The notes under the pieces are model-generated. The model had not been told where the DNA came from, made no database searches, and saw only the letters and a program-made list of their open reading frames with translations. From Nitrospirota bacterium (GTDB lineage Bacteria; Nitrospirota; Thermodesulfovibrionia; Thermodesulfovibrionales; JdFR-85), in the NCBI GenBank assembly GCA_035873375.1, contig JAYWMQ010000038.1, positions 1 through 56,713 of the forward strand: 56,713 nucleotides of DNA. The letters are read 5' to 3'. The position numbers were made by a program, and so were the translations under genes. Below are positions 26,260 through 34,559 of the stretch, piece after piece (the first letter of the stretch is position 1; each line of letters opens with the position of its first letter).

Positions 26260-26931
26260 TTGAAAGCGGTAATTCTTGCAGCAGGAGCAGGTACAAGAAT
26301 TGGCAATCAACTGCCAAAATGTCTAATGGAGCTACCCTCAGGTAAGACCATTATAGGAAACCAGATAGATATACTGAAAGAAAAGGGTATAAGAGAGATA
26401 GTAATTGTCGTTGGCTTCAAGAAGGATATTATAATGGAAAAGTATCCGGATGTTATTTACAAGTATAATCCTTTTTATCATATGACCAATACTTCAAAAA
26501 GCCTGATGATGGCACTGCAGAGTATTGATGTGGGAGATACTCTCTGGCTTAATGGCGATGTTTTTCTGGAATCAGCAGTAATAGACATTGTGTTAGCTGA
26601 AAGAGGCAATGTGATAGCTGTAAATAAGGCAAAATGTGATGATGAAGAGGTGAAATACAAGACTGGTAGTGATGATAGGATTATGGAAATATCAAAAAGT
26701 GTAGAGCATGCAGAAGGTGAGTCCGTTGGAGTAAACAAGATCGTTGCAGAAAGTTTTAACCCGTTTATGGAAAGCTTAAGCCAATGTAAGGACAGTGATT
26801 ATTTTGAGAGGGGTATCGAGATCTGTATTTCTAAAGGAATGGATTTTTTCCCTGTTGATATTTCGAAGTGCAAGTGTGTTGAAATCGATTTCCAGGAAGA
26901 TTTTGAAAAAGTGAAGGAATTTTTTGAGTAA
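26260..26931 (+). CDS. LicC-like nucleotidyltransferase (phospho-alcohol cytidylyltransferase)
   Basis: A 223-residue NTP transferase. It begins MKAVILAAGAGTRIG with the downstream LPKCLMEL lysine motif and has the LWLNGDVFLE catalytic Asp region. The overall pattern resembles LicC phosphocholine cytidylyltransferases and other small CDP-alcohol-forming enzymes. It starts with TTG behind AAGGAGG. The next gene is a CDP-glycerol glycerophosphotransferase-type protein, so it probably produces the CDP-activated alcohol that is transferred to the glycan. The exact alcohol (glycerol, choline or other) is not readable. Confidence 0.78.
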   Translation: MKAVILAAGAGTRIGNQLPKCLMELPSGKTIIGNQIDILKEKGIREIVIVVGFKKDIIMEKYPDVIYKYNPFYHMTNTSKSLMMALQSIDVGDTLWLNGDVFLESAVIDIVLAERGNVIAVNKAKCDDEEVKYKTGSDDRIMEISKSVEHAEGESVGVNKIVAESFNPFMESLSQCKDSDYFERGIEICISKGMDFFPVDISKCKCVEIDFQEDFEKVKEFFE

Positions 26932-27002
26932 TAAATGACTTATGACCGAAAATATAAGGTTTCGTCAAGAAACTTAAGCATGAAAGGGCAATCAGAACTG
27001 TA

Positions 27003-28238
27003 ATGTTGAATCTGGACAGGTTAAAGGCAGGGTTGAGTGAGAAACTTTTTTTAAGTCCAAATGCACGACGATTGACGAATTATATATACAGGGGGTTATT
27101 CAGAAGTGAAGGTAAGAATGTTAAGGAATACTGCAGGAAGAATAGTTCAAGGGCATTGGTCGGTTTATCCATATCACATGTACATTTCATGGAACATATA
27201 AGGGAACTGGTTGACGCTCTTAAGAGAGATGAGAAAATGTGTCCTGTTCTTTATACTACGACAAAACAGATACCAATGATGAAAGATAAAAAAACCGAAA
27301 CATTTAAGTTTTTTTTATCCAGATATAACATTGCATACAACAAAGACCTCTTTGCTTACCCCTGGTTAAAAACTTCAAAGCTAAAGCTGTTTCTTGAACT
27401 TACGTTATCATCGTATGGCAGTGAACTGAGATGCCCCAAGGTTTTATATACCCACGGGATGGCCGGGTTGAATTTTACAAAGGACTTTAAATATGTACGG
27501 TATCTTCAAAGGTATAATGCTATTTTCCTGAATGGACCGTTGCATAAAAAAGCCCTGCTTACTGCTCAGGGATACTATGGTGTTAAGTTGCCACCAATGT
27601 TTGAGATTGGCTATCTGAGAGGAGACAGGCTCCTTAATATGGCAAGAACATTTAAAAGGAAACCCTTTCTTGATTCTCTTGGGCTTTCGGATGCTCCAAC
27701 GGTTATGTATGCCCCAACGTGGGGGGATTTTTCTTCAACCACTGAATGGATAGATAAGGTTGTTGAAGTGTGTGGAGATATGGGGATTAATTTACTGCTC
27801 CGCCTTCATCCCATTGTACTGACACTAAAAGCTAAATGGAAGACCGGGGGTGTTGACTGGAACATGAAGCTTTATAATATTGAAAAAAAGTATCCTCATG
27901 TCAGGGTTGCAATGAGTCATGACATCGATGATATAATGCTGGTTTCAGATGTTATGATTACTGATGTGAGTGGAATGGCCCTTGAGTTTTTGACGATGGA
28001 CAAGCCGGTTGTTTTCCTGCCGGCACCAAGATATTTTGAAATATATGGCACGGAAAGACCTGAAAAATGGTGCAGGCCGGATTATGAAATAGAAGATATG
28101 GATGGGTTGAAAAAAGACTTGAGGAAAGCGATAGAAGGAACCGGTTTCAAATTTCCCGTTGACGAACTGGTGTATAATAGAGGAAAGACACTTGATGTAA
28201 TGGTACAGAGGATTGAAAATATCCTTCACAATGAATAG
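27003..28238 (+). CDS. CDP-glycerol glycerophosphotransferase family protein
   Basis: A 411-residue teichoic-acid-type transferase. Family segments include LYTHGMAGLNF, PTVMYAPTWGDFSSTTEW, LLLRLHPI, SDIDDIMLVSDVMITDVSGMALEFLTMDKPVVFL and the terminal regulatory helices. The enzyme transfers a phospho-polyol from a CDP donor onto a growing chain or sugar. It is unusual outside Gram-positives but known in O-antigen and capsule loci. Ribosome site weak. It pairs with the cytidylyltransferase 71 bp upstream. Confidence 0.82.
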   Translation: MLNLDRLKAGLSEKLFLSPNARRLTNYIYRGLFRSEGKNVKEYCRKNSSRALVGLSISHVHFMEHIRELVDALKRDEKMCPVLYTTTKQIPMMKDKKTETFKFFLSRYNIAYNKDLFAYPWLKTSKLKLFLELTLSSYGSELRCPKVLYTHGMAGLNFTKDFKYVRYLQRYNAIFLNGPLHKKALLTAQGYYGVKLPPMFEIGYLRGDRLLNMARTFKRKPFLDSLGLSDAPTVMYAPTWGDFSSTTEWIDKVVEVCGDMGINLLLRLHPIVLTLKAKWKTGGVDWNMKLYNIEKKYPHVRVAMSHDIDDIMLVSDVMITDVSGMALEFLTMDKPVVFLPAPRYFEIYGTERPEKWCRPDYEIEDMDGLKKDLRKAIEGTGFKFPVDELVYNRGKTLDVMVQRIENILHNE

Positions 28239-28364
28239 TGGAGTTGCAGGGGGGATGTAAGAGCCTTTTTTATAAACGCAACGGCTCTCTGAATTCTTTC
28301 GGATTATTTGGTTTTTTTATTAAGAGGTCAGAGGAACCGGGAACTTTGTAGAAAGAGGGAATTC

Positions 28365-28973
28365 ATGGTTATGGAAAATCATGTAGTATGGCACGATGGA
28401 GCAGTAAAGAGGTCTGACAGAAACGCTTTAAATAATCACAGGAGTGGGCTTGTATGGTTTACCGGACTTTCTGCATGTGGAAAATCCACTATTGTACATA
28501 ATGTCGAGAAGAAACTCTTCGTTCGGAGAATACGAACTTACGTTCTTGATGGTGATAATGTCCGCCACGGCCTGAATTCCAACCTTGGCTTCAGCCGTGA
28601 GGACCGCAAAGAAAACCTTCGTAGAATAGTTGAAGTTTCAAAGCTTTTTGCTGATGCCGGGATACTTGTGCTTGCTGCCTTTATCTCCCCTTACAGGGAA
28701 GACAGGGAGTATATCAGGCAAAGGTTTAATGATGATAACTTTTTAGAGATTTATGTGAAGTGTTCTGTGGAGGAGTGTGAGAGACGGGATCCCAAGGGTC
28801 AGTATAAGAAGGCAAGGGCTGGAATCATAAAGAACTATACAGGTATATCTGCTCCTTATGAGGAACCTGAAAATCCTGACATGGTTATTGATACAGAAAA
28901 CTTTGACCTGGAAAGCTCGGTTTCCAAGGTAATCGAGCTTTTGGAAAAGAGTAACATCCTGTCCATTAAATAG
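28365..28973 (+). CDS. cysC: Adenylyl-sulfate (APS) kinase
   Basis: A 203-residue kinase that phosphorylates APS to PAPS. The P-loop is GLSACGKS at residues 34-41 (the usual GLSGSGKS has Cys here), followed by LDGDNVRHGLNSNLGFSREDRKENLRR and FISPYREDRE, both near-invariant CysC motifs. I chose the ATG at 28365; the open frame extends upstream but without conservation. It sits before a sulfotransferase, so it supplies PAPS for glycan sulfation. The ATP sulfurylase needed to make APS is not in the window. Confidence 0.93.
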   Translation: MVMENHVVWHDGAVKRSDRNALNNHRSGLVWFTGLSACGKSTIVHNVEKKLFVRRIRTYVLDGDNVRHGLNSNLGFSREDRKENLRRIVEVSKLFADAGILVLAAFISPYREDREYIRQRFNDDNFLEIYVKCSVEECERRDPKGQYKKARAGIIKNYTGISAPYEEPENPDMVIDTENFDLESSVSKVIELLEKSNILSIK

Positions 28974-29130
28974 TATCATTACTGTTCGGAAAAGAATATC
29001 GACATGCTTTTTATTGTTCATGTCCGTTTGAGTCATTCCTGATTAATTACATATGATGATATTTCTTGCATTACGATGATAAGAGAACATGTTACATAAA
29101 CAACACAGGGTTTTTGGGGAGGAGTAGTAT

Positions 29131-30162
29131 TTGATTAAAGAGGATGGCAGCATTAAAGGACCGGTTTTTGTTGTTGGTAATAGCCGTAGCGGTACCACAA
29201 TGATGGGTCATATATTGCGTAATCATCCAATGATTTTTACCCTCCATCATGAAGTGCATTTTTTTGAACAGTTATGTGCATCGAGCGACTATAATCGTGT
29301 TCTGTCTTTTGAGGAGTCAGTGAAGCTGGCAGCACGACTTTTATGCATTAACCACGATAGCTATTGGACACAGGGAGACCCCGCCCGCTTTTCTGAAGAG
29401 GCTAAGACGGTTATACGTTCAATTCAGGACAGGTCAACAACACCTGTTGTTATATTCGAACAGTTTCTCCGGTATGTGGCTCAAAAAAACGGTAAGCCGA
29501 TTCCCTGTGATCAGACCCCCCGTTATATCCTCTATATTGCTGATATACTGAGACTGTATCCGGATTCGCGTGTTATCAACATGATTCGTGATCCCCGACC
29601 TGTCTTGCTGTCTCAAAAAAACAAATGGAAACGACGATGGATGGGGTACAAGAACTTTCCTTTAAAAGAATCAATCCGCACTAAAATAAATTATCACCCG
29701 GTTACTATAAGCATGATCTGGAATGCATCAGTCCGTGCTGTAAACCCTTTTGCCGACCATCCAAGGGTTTTAGTGGTGAAGTTTGAAGACCTTCTGACAG
29801 ATTCTGAGGCAGAGGTGAGGAGGATTTGTGATTTTCTTGGAGTGGACTTTTATAAGGAGATGCTCGATATTCCCCAGGGAGGTTCTTCGTTAAAGAAGTT
29901 TACTGCGAATAAAGGTATAGACGGCAGCAGGGTTGAGGCATGGCGAGAAGGTGGGCTCAATCAAACAGAAATATACCTTTGTCAGAAGATTACCGGCACG
30001 TTAATGAGAAAATACGGGTATAAGCCTGAACGTGTTAAGGTTAACCCCTTAACATTGCTTTGGTATCTTCTTTCGCTTCCGGTAAAGCTGGCAATGTCCT
30101 TTGTTCTTAACCTTAAGCGGATGAAGAGCATTCCGGAGGCTATCAAGAGAAGACTTTTATGA
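29131..30162 (+). CDS. Sulfotransferase family protein
   Basis: A 343-residue PAPS-dependent sulfotransferase. The 5'-phosphosulfate loop is GNSRSGTT at residues 16-23 and the 3'-phosphate-binding segment is MIRDPRPVLLSQKNKW (Arg153). The later LVVKFEDLLTD stretch is typical of the same fold. It begins at TTG after GGAGGAG. A C-terminal hydrophobic patch (about 307-325) may tether it to the membrane. Co-located with cysC, it probably sulfates the polysaccharide. Confidence 0.88.
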   Translation: MIKEDGSIKGPVFVVGNSRSGTTMMGHILRNHPMIFTLHHEVHFFEQLCASSDYNRVLSFEESVKLAARLLCINHDSYWTQGDPARFSEEAKTVIRSIQDRSTTPVVIFEQFLRYVAQKNGKPIPCDQTPRYILYIADILRLYPDSRVINMIRDPRPVLLSQKNKWKRRWMGYKNFPLKESIRTKINYHPVTISMIWNASVRAVNPFADHPRVLVVKFEDLLTDSEAEVRRICDFLGVDFYKEMLDIPQGGSSLKKFTANKGIDGSRVEAWREGGLNQTEIYLCQKITGTLMRKYGYKPERVKVNPLTLLWYLLSLPVKLAMSFVLNLKRMKSIPEAIKRRLL

Positions 30163-30206
30163 TAAATCGTTTTTTTATTCCGGTGTGCTTATTGGTTTAT
30201 CTGTTT

Positions 30207-30364
30207 CAAGCTTATAAAGAGCACCTGGAAAAATTCATTAACTCAATGAACATTCATTGATATAGTCCGAAACCTTTTGCACTTAACTGTGAAAGGCAGA
30301 GAGTTGATGAATCGTAAATCAAGGTATCGAAAATGAATTTTTTCAGCTACTCTTCATAGGCTTG
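30207..30364 (+). mobile_element. MITE-like element, copy A
   Basis: A 158-bp non-coding element between the sulfotransferase and formyltransferase genes. Its ends are imperfect 33-bp terminal inverted repeats (starting CAAGC.TAT.AAGAG and ending as its complement). The central 137 bp (30219-30355) match the reverse complement of copy B with 22 mismatches, about 84% identity by hand alignment. No open frame is present. No target-site duplication is clear. Confidence 0.75.
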
Positions 30365-30448
30365 AGGGGTATGATTTGATAAGTTGTTTGATGTGAGTAT
30401 AAGAATGAGAATATATAAAACTAACTCGGGTTTTGAGGTGCAAAGACA

Positions 30449-31249
30449 ATGAAAATAGTTGTTATTACAACGGATGAACCCTTTTATCTGCCCTTAACAA
30501 TTCGAAAATTGCTCGAAAGTCCTGTGAGGGATGATATAAAGAAGATTGTCCTGTTGCCCCCCACGGCTAAAAAAAGAACATGGAAGACCCTTATCAGGGA
30601 GCAGCTGGGGTTTGGATATATATATTTTGTTTTCAGGAGCCTGCAATTTATAATCTTTAAAGTATTATCAAAAATGAACATGGAATTGAACAGGAGATAT
30701 TATTCTGTTGAGGCGGTTGCAAGGGCTTATAAGGTTCCCTTGTCGAAAATAGATAATATAAACTCTGCTGAGGCGATAGAGAGTATCAAGGCCGACAGCC
30801 CTGACCTGATTGTTTCCCTGTCAGCAAGTCAGATATTCTCCAAAAAGGTGATTCGTCTTGCAAAATGGGCAACAATTAATGTTCACAATGCCCCGCTGCC
30901 TAAGTATCAGGGGATGCTGCCCAGTTTCTGGGTACTGTATCATGGTGAGAAAGAGACTGCAACAACCGTTCATCTTATGGATGAAACTATTGATACAGGT
31001 GATATTATTGTGCAGAAAAGAGTGACTATTTCGGACAATGAAACCCTTGACTCTTTGATTAAAAAGACCAAGCTTCTGACCGTAGATGCCCTGCTGGAGG
31101 CTTTTGGGTTATTTCCCGGGCATGATGGAAAACCACCAACAATACCGAACCTGCGTGAAGAGGCCACGTATTTCAGTTTTCCACAGAAGAAAGATATAAA
31201 AAAGTTCAGAAAGTCTGGAAGAAAGGTGCTATGGAAAGGCATATATTAA
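30449..31249 (+). CDS. Formyltransferase (methionyl-tRNA formyltransferase-like, sugar N-formylation)
   Basis: A 266-residue 10-formyl-THF-dependent formyltransferase of the PF00551 fold. The catalytic triad Asn144, His146 and Asp182 is in NVHNAPLPKYQG and MDETIDTGDI. It lacks the C-terminal tRNA-binding domain of Fmt, so its likely target is an amino-sugar nucleotide or a glycan amino group. It overlaps the downstream deacetylase by 19 bp, which fits deacetylation followed by formylation of an N-acetyl sugar. A 5' MITE-like element separates it from the sulfotransferase. Confidence 0.85.
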   Translation: MKIVVITTDEPFYLPLTIRKLLESPVRDDIKKIVLLPPTAKKRTWKTLIREQLGFGYIYFVFRSLQFIIFKVLSKMNMELNRRYYSVEAVARAYKVPLSKIDNINSAEAIESIKADSPDLIVSLSASQIFSKKVIRLAKWATINVHNAPLPKYQGMLPSFWVLYHGEKETATTVHLMDETIDTGDIIVQKRVTISDNETLDSLIKKTKLLTVDALLEAFGLFPGHDGKPPTIPNLREEATYFSFPQKKDIKKFRKSGRKVLWKGIY

Positions 31250-32016
31250 CTGTTGATGTAGAGGATAATTTCACTTTCGATGAGTTGGCCAATGAAGAGG
31301 ATTGGCCGAAATACGAGGGACAGGTAGTGGAAAACACCTTAAATATTCTCTCTTTACTCCGGCAATACAAAGCAGGGGCCACTTTTTTTGTGGTGGGCAT
31401 GCTGGCTGAAAGGCACCCTGAACTCGTAAAATACATAATGGATGATGGTCATGAGATAGCATCGCACAGTTACCTGCACAAATCTCTGAGGAATGTTGCG
31501 ATGGAGGATATAGAGGAGGATATAAGAAAGTCTTCCGATATCCTCTCTTCCCTGACAGGAGAGCAGGTGCTTGGTTTCAGGGCTATGGGATATACCATTC
31601 CACAGGATGAGATGACATTCTACAGTCTGCTGCAAAAACACGGCTATAAATACGATTCGAGTAAAAAAAAGAACTGGGAGGGCAATTGTCAGACGATACA
31701 GAAAGACCATTTATATCGTGTTTTCCCCTCTTCTGTTAACATATTTGGATTAAAGACCGTCTTTTCAGGAGGAACATATTTAAGGTTGCTCCCGGAATTC
31801 ATTATAAACAAGGGGTTTTCCCAGTATAGTATGGCTGGGCAGCCTGTAATGCTGTATGTGCACCCCTGGGAGTTTAACAGGGATCAACCAAAAAGAAACG
31901 TCCGATTCAAGTATAAAATACTGCAATCCCCTTTGACTTTCAGCACAGAGAGAAAACTCAGAATCTTGCTTGAAAAGTATGAATTTGTATCAGTCAGGAA
32001 ATACATAGGGGTTTAG
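31231..32016 (+). CDS. Polysaccharide deacetylase (NodB fold, DUF3473-type)
   Basis: A 261-residue metal-dependent deacetylase. The metal-binding Asp is in TVDVED (Asp9, Asp12) and the two His ligands are His79 and His83 in HEIASHSYLHKS; GFRAMGYTI and YVHPWEF match the XrtA/PEP-CTERM-locus deacetylase subfamily. No signal peptide is present, so it acts in the cytoplasm, on lipid-linked intermediates. It is coupled to the formyltransferase upstream. Together they would replace N-acetyl with N-formyl. Confidence 0.88.
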   Translation: MERHILTVDVEDNFTFDELANEEDWPKYEGQVVENTLNILSLLRQYKAGATFFVVGMLAERHPELVKYIMDDGHEIASHSYLHKSLRNVAMEDIEEDIRKSSDILSSLTGEQVLGFRAMGYTIPQDEMTFYSLLQKHGYKYDSSKKKNWEGNCQTIQKDHLYRVFPSSVNIFGLKTVFSGGTYLRLLPEFIINKGFSQYSMAGQPVMLYVHPWEFNRDQPKRNVRFKYKILQSPLTFSTERKLRILLEKYEFVSVRKYIGV

Positions 32017-32029
32017 GAAAATAGATATC

Positions 32030-33244
32030 TTGCAGATTAATAATTATCACTATATCAGGGGCGGTGCCGAACGGTATTATTTTGAGGTTACGCGGCTGCT
32101 TGAAGAGCACGGCCATAGAGTGCATTGTTTTTCTGTGAAGCATGAAAGCAATCTGGAGTCACCGTATTCAAAATATTTTGGCAGGCCGATGAGCTTTGAT
32201 TCCGGACAGGGCGTGGTAACGAAACTTGGAACCGCGTTGAGAATGCTTTACTCTTTTGAGAATAATAAATTAATGAGGAGGCTGCTGTCTGATTATAAGG
32301 TTGATATAGCTCACGCCCATAATATTTACCACAGGGTCTGCCCTTCAGTGTTTGATGTCTTGAGAAAACATAAGATACCGGTTGTCATGACCCTTCATGA
32401 TTATAAGCTTGGATGTTCAACATATAATTTTTACAGAGATAACCATATATGTACGGAATGCCTTACGGCTGGAAGGTACAGGGTAGTCAAAAACCGCTGT
32501 ACAAAAGGGTCATTAACGCAGAGTCTGTTTCATTATCTGGAGGCGGAGGTTCACGGCCTGCTTGATATATACGGTAAAAATGTGACGTTTTTTATCTGTC
32601 CGAGTCTTTTTTCCCTAAAGAAACACGCAGAGATTGGAGTGGATGAAAAGAAATTAGTCCACATACCCAACTTTATAAATATTGCAGCTTACGAACCTGA
32701 TTACGAAAGCCATGATTACATCCTCTTTGCCGGACGCCTCTCCGCAGAAAAAGGTATTCGTACATTACTTGATGCTGTAAGGGGAATTGATGTGCTGGTC
32801 AGGATTGTCGGAGAGGGACCAGGGGGAGATGAGTACAGGGCCTATGCGAAGGATAAAAAGATTAACAATGTTGTATTTGAGGGATACAAGACGGGTGAAG
32901 ACCTCATAAATCTCTTCAGGAACGCTGCCTTTCTGGTGCTTCCTTCCGAGTGGTACGAAAATGCGCCGATGACCGTGCTTGAGGCGTTTGCCTATGGTAA
33001 GCCGGTTGTTGGCTCTGATATAGGTGGAATCCCTGAAATGGTGGTGGAGGGGAAGACCGGTCTGCTCTTTAAGCCCGGAGATTACAGGGAGTTAAGAGAA
33101 AAGATTAATTATCTTATCTCTATGCCGTCCATGATTGCCGGGATGGGCAGAGAGGCAAGAAAGAAGGCTGAAGAGGAGTACAATGCGGATGTTCATTATC
33201 AGAGGTTGATGGAGGTTTATGAAAGGGCCTGCGGGAAAAGGTAA
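32030..33244 (+). CDS. Family 4 glycosyltransferase, first copy
   Basis: A 404-residue GT-B glycosyltransferase. QINNYHYIRGGAERYYFEV at the N-terminus, the AHAHNIYHRVCPSV donor-side loop, FAGRLSAEKGI and the nucleotide-binding LPSEWYENAPMTVLEAFAYGKPVV (E-x7-E) are family GT4 motifs. The only usual start is TTG at 32030, which would delete part of the first beta strand; the frame is open upstream with IDIL before it, so an unusual start is possible. Donor sugar unknown. Confidence 0.85.
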   Translation: MQINNYHYIRGGAERYYFEVTRLLEEHGHRVHCFSVKHESNLESPYSKYFGRPMSFDSGQGVVTKLGTALRMLYSFENNKLMRRLLSDYKVDIAHAHNIYHRVCPSVFDVLRKHKIPVVMTLHDYKLGCSTYNFYRDNHICTECLTAGRYRVVKNRCTKGSLTQSLFHYLEAEVHGLLDIYGKNVTFFICPSLFSLKKHAEIGVDEKKLVHIPNFINIAAYEPDYESHDYILFAGRLSAEKGIRTLLDAVRGIDVLVRIVGEGPGGDEYRAYAKDKKINNVVFEGYKTGEDLINLFRNAAFLVLPSEWYENAPMTVLEAFAYGKPVVGSDIGGIPEMVVEGKTGLLFKPGDYRELREKINYLISMPSMIAGMGREARKKAEEEYNADVHYQRLMEVYERACGKR

Positions 33245-33247
33245 CCG

Positions 33248-34342
33248 ATGAAGATTGCATATATTGTTCTTAAAGGAATGCCCCTTGGCGGCGGTATTGA
33301 GAAGTACACGGAGGAGCTCGGCTCAAGGCTTGTAGAAAAGGGACATGAAGTCATTGTGTACACAATGAGGCATTACGGGGCCAGAGACGGTGTATACAGG
33401 GGAATGAGAATAAAGACCGTTCCCACCCTGAAGAGCAGAAGTCTTGAGAAACTCACGGCTTCATTTCTGGCAGCCATTGAGCAATGTCTTGAGAAGGATG
33501 TGGATATCGTGCATTTTCATGCCTTTGGCCCTGCAATGTTCTGTTTTATTCCAAGACTTTTTGGCAGAAAGGTTGTGGTTCAGGGACACGGGCTTGAATG
33601 GAAGAGGTCGAAATTTGGCAGAATTGGAAGATTCTTTCTGAAATTGGCAGAACTTCCATCTGTGAGATTTCCCCATACTGTAACCGTGGTCTCCAAACAG
33701 CAAAAAAAGTACCTGATGGATACCTATGGCATAGAATCATTTTTTATCCCGCCGGGGGTTAATCCACCAAACATGGAGAAGCCGGACCTTATAAAAGAGT
33801 ATGGACTTTGTGGAAATGATTACATTCTCTTTATGGCAAGGCTTGTAAGGGAGAAGGGCGCACATTATTTGATAGAGGCTTATAAGAGGCTTAACACGGA
33901 TATGAAACTCGTTATTGCGGGTGATGCCAAACATGAAGAGCTTTATAAGTCAGAGCTTTACCGGATGGCAGAGGGAAATAAAAATATAATTTTTACATCT
34001 CTTGTAAGGGGTAAAATGCTTGATGAACTCCTTTCAAACAGTTATCTCTTTGTTTTACCTTCCGAGGTGGAGGGGTTGCCGATTGTCCTTCTTGAGGCAA
34101 TGAGTTATGGTAACTGCTGTCTTGTCAGCAATATTCCTGAAAACATTGAGGTCCTGAATGATCTTGGATATACGTTCAGGAACAAGGATATTGATGACCT
34201 TTCGGCAAAGTTGCGCTATTTGATAGAGAACCGTAAGGCCGTGGAGATGGTAAAGGAGCGGGCAAAGAGTCATGTCCTTGAGACTTACCACTGGGACAGG
34301 ATTACTGTGCAGTTTGAAGAGATTTACAGGAAACTCTTATAA
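33248..34342 (+). CDS. Family 4 glycosyltransferase, second copy
   Basis: A 364-residue GT-B enzyme. MKIAYIVLKGMPLGGGIEKYTEELGSRL, VHFHAFGPAMF, LFMARLVREKGAHYLIEAY and LPSEVEGLPIVLLEAMSYG (the E-x7-E catalytic region) identify GT4. It follows the previous transferase after 3 bp and ends the plus-strand polysaccharide run. The 3' neighbour is a MITE-like element and then thiC on the opposite strand. Confidence 0.88.
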   Translation: MKIAYIVLKGMPLGGGIEKYTEELGSRLVEKGHEVIVYTMRHYGARDGVYRGMRIKTVPTLKSRSLEKLTASFLAAIEQCLEKDVDIVHFHAFGPAMFCFIPRLFGRKVVVQGHGLEWKRSKFGRIGRFFLKLAELPSVRFPHTVTVVSKQQKKYLMDTYGIESFFIPPGVNPPNMEKPDLIKEYGLCGNDYILFMARLVREKGAHYLIEAYKRLNTDMKLVIAGDAKHEELYKSELYRMAEGNKNIIFTSLVRGKMLDELLSNSYLFVLPSEVEGLPIVLLEAMSYGNCCLVSNIPENIEVLNDLGYTFRNKDIDDLSAKLRYLIENRKAVEMVKERAKSHVLETYHWDRITVQFEEIYRKLL

Positions 34343-34359
34343 TCCCCGATTGAACGATT

Positions 34360-34513
34360 AGCTGAAGGAGAGTGCCTGAAAAATTTCATTTTCGATACCT
34401 CAATCTACAATTTATCAAGTTACTGCCTTTCACAGTTATGGACAAAAGGTTTTGGACTATATAAATAAATGTTCATCGAGTTAATGAAATTTTTCAGGTG
34501 CTTTCCTTCAGCT
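34360..34513 (-). mobile_element. MITE-like element, copy B (inverted relative to copy A)
   Basis: A 154-bp non-coding element between the last glycosyltransferase and thiC. Its ends form a 31-bp terminal inverted repeat with about three mismatches: 34360-34390 with 34483-34513, beginning AGCTGAAGGA. The interior matches copy A in reverse complement. The two terminal arms could fold into a long hairpin and serve as a terminator for the convergent genes. Confidence 0.8.
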
Positions 34514-34559
34514 GGACACGGTTTATGGACACCCTCACACACACGGTTGAAACGGCATG

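Noticed and set aside
28255-28290. Terminator after the glycerophosphotransferase gene
   Set aside because: The AGAGCC/GGCTCT stem is only 6 bp with a 17-nt loop, too weak to call.
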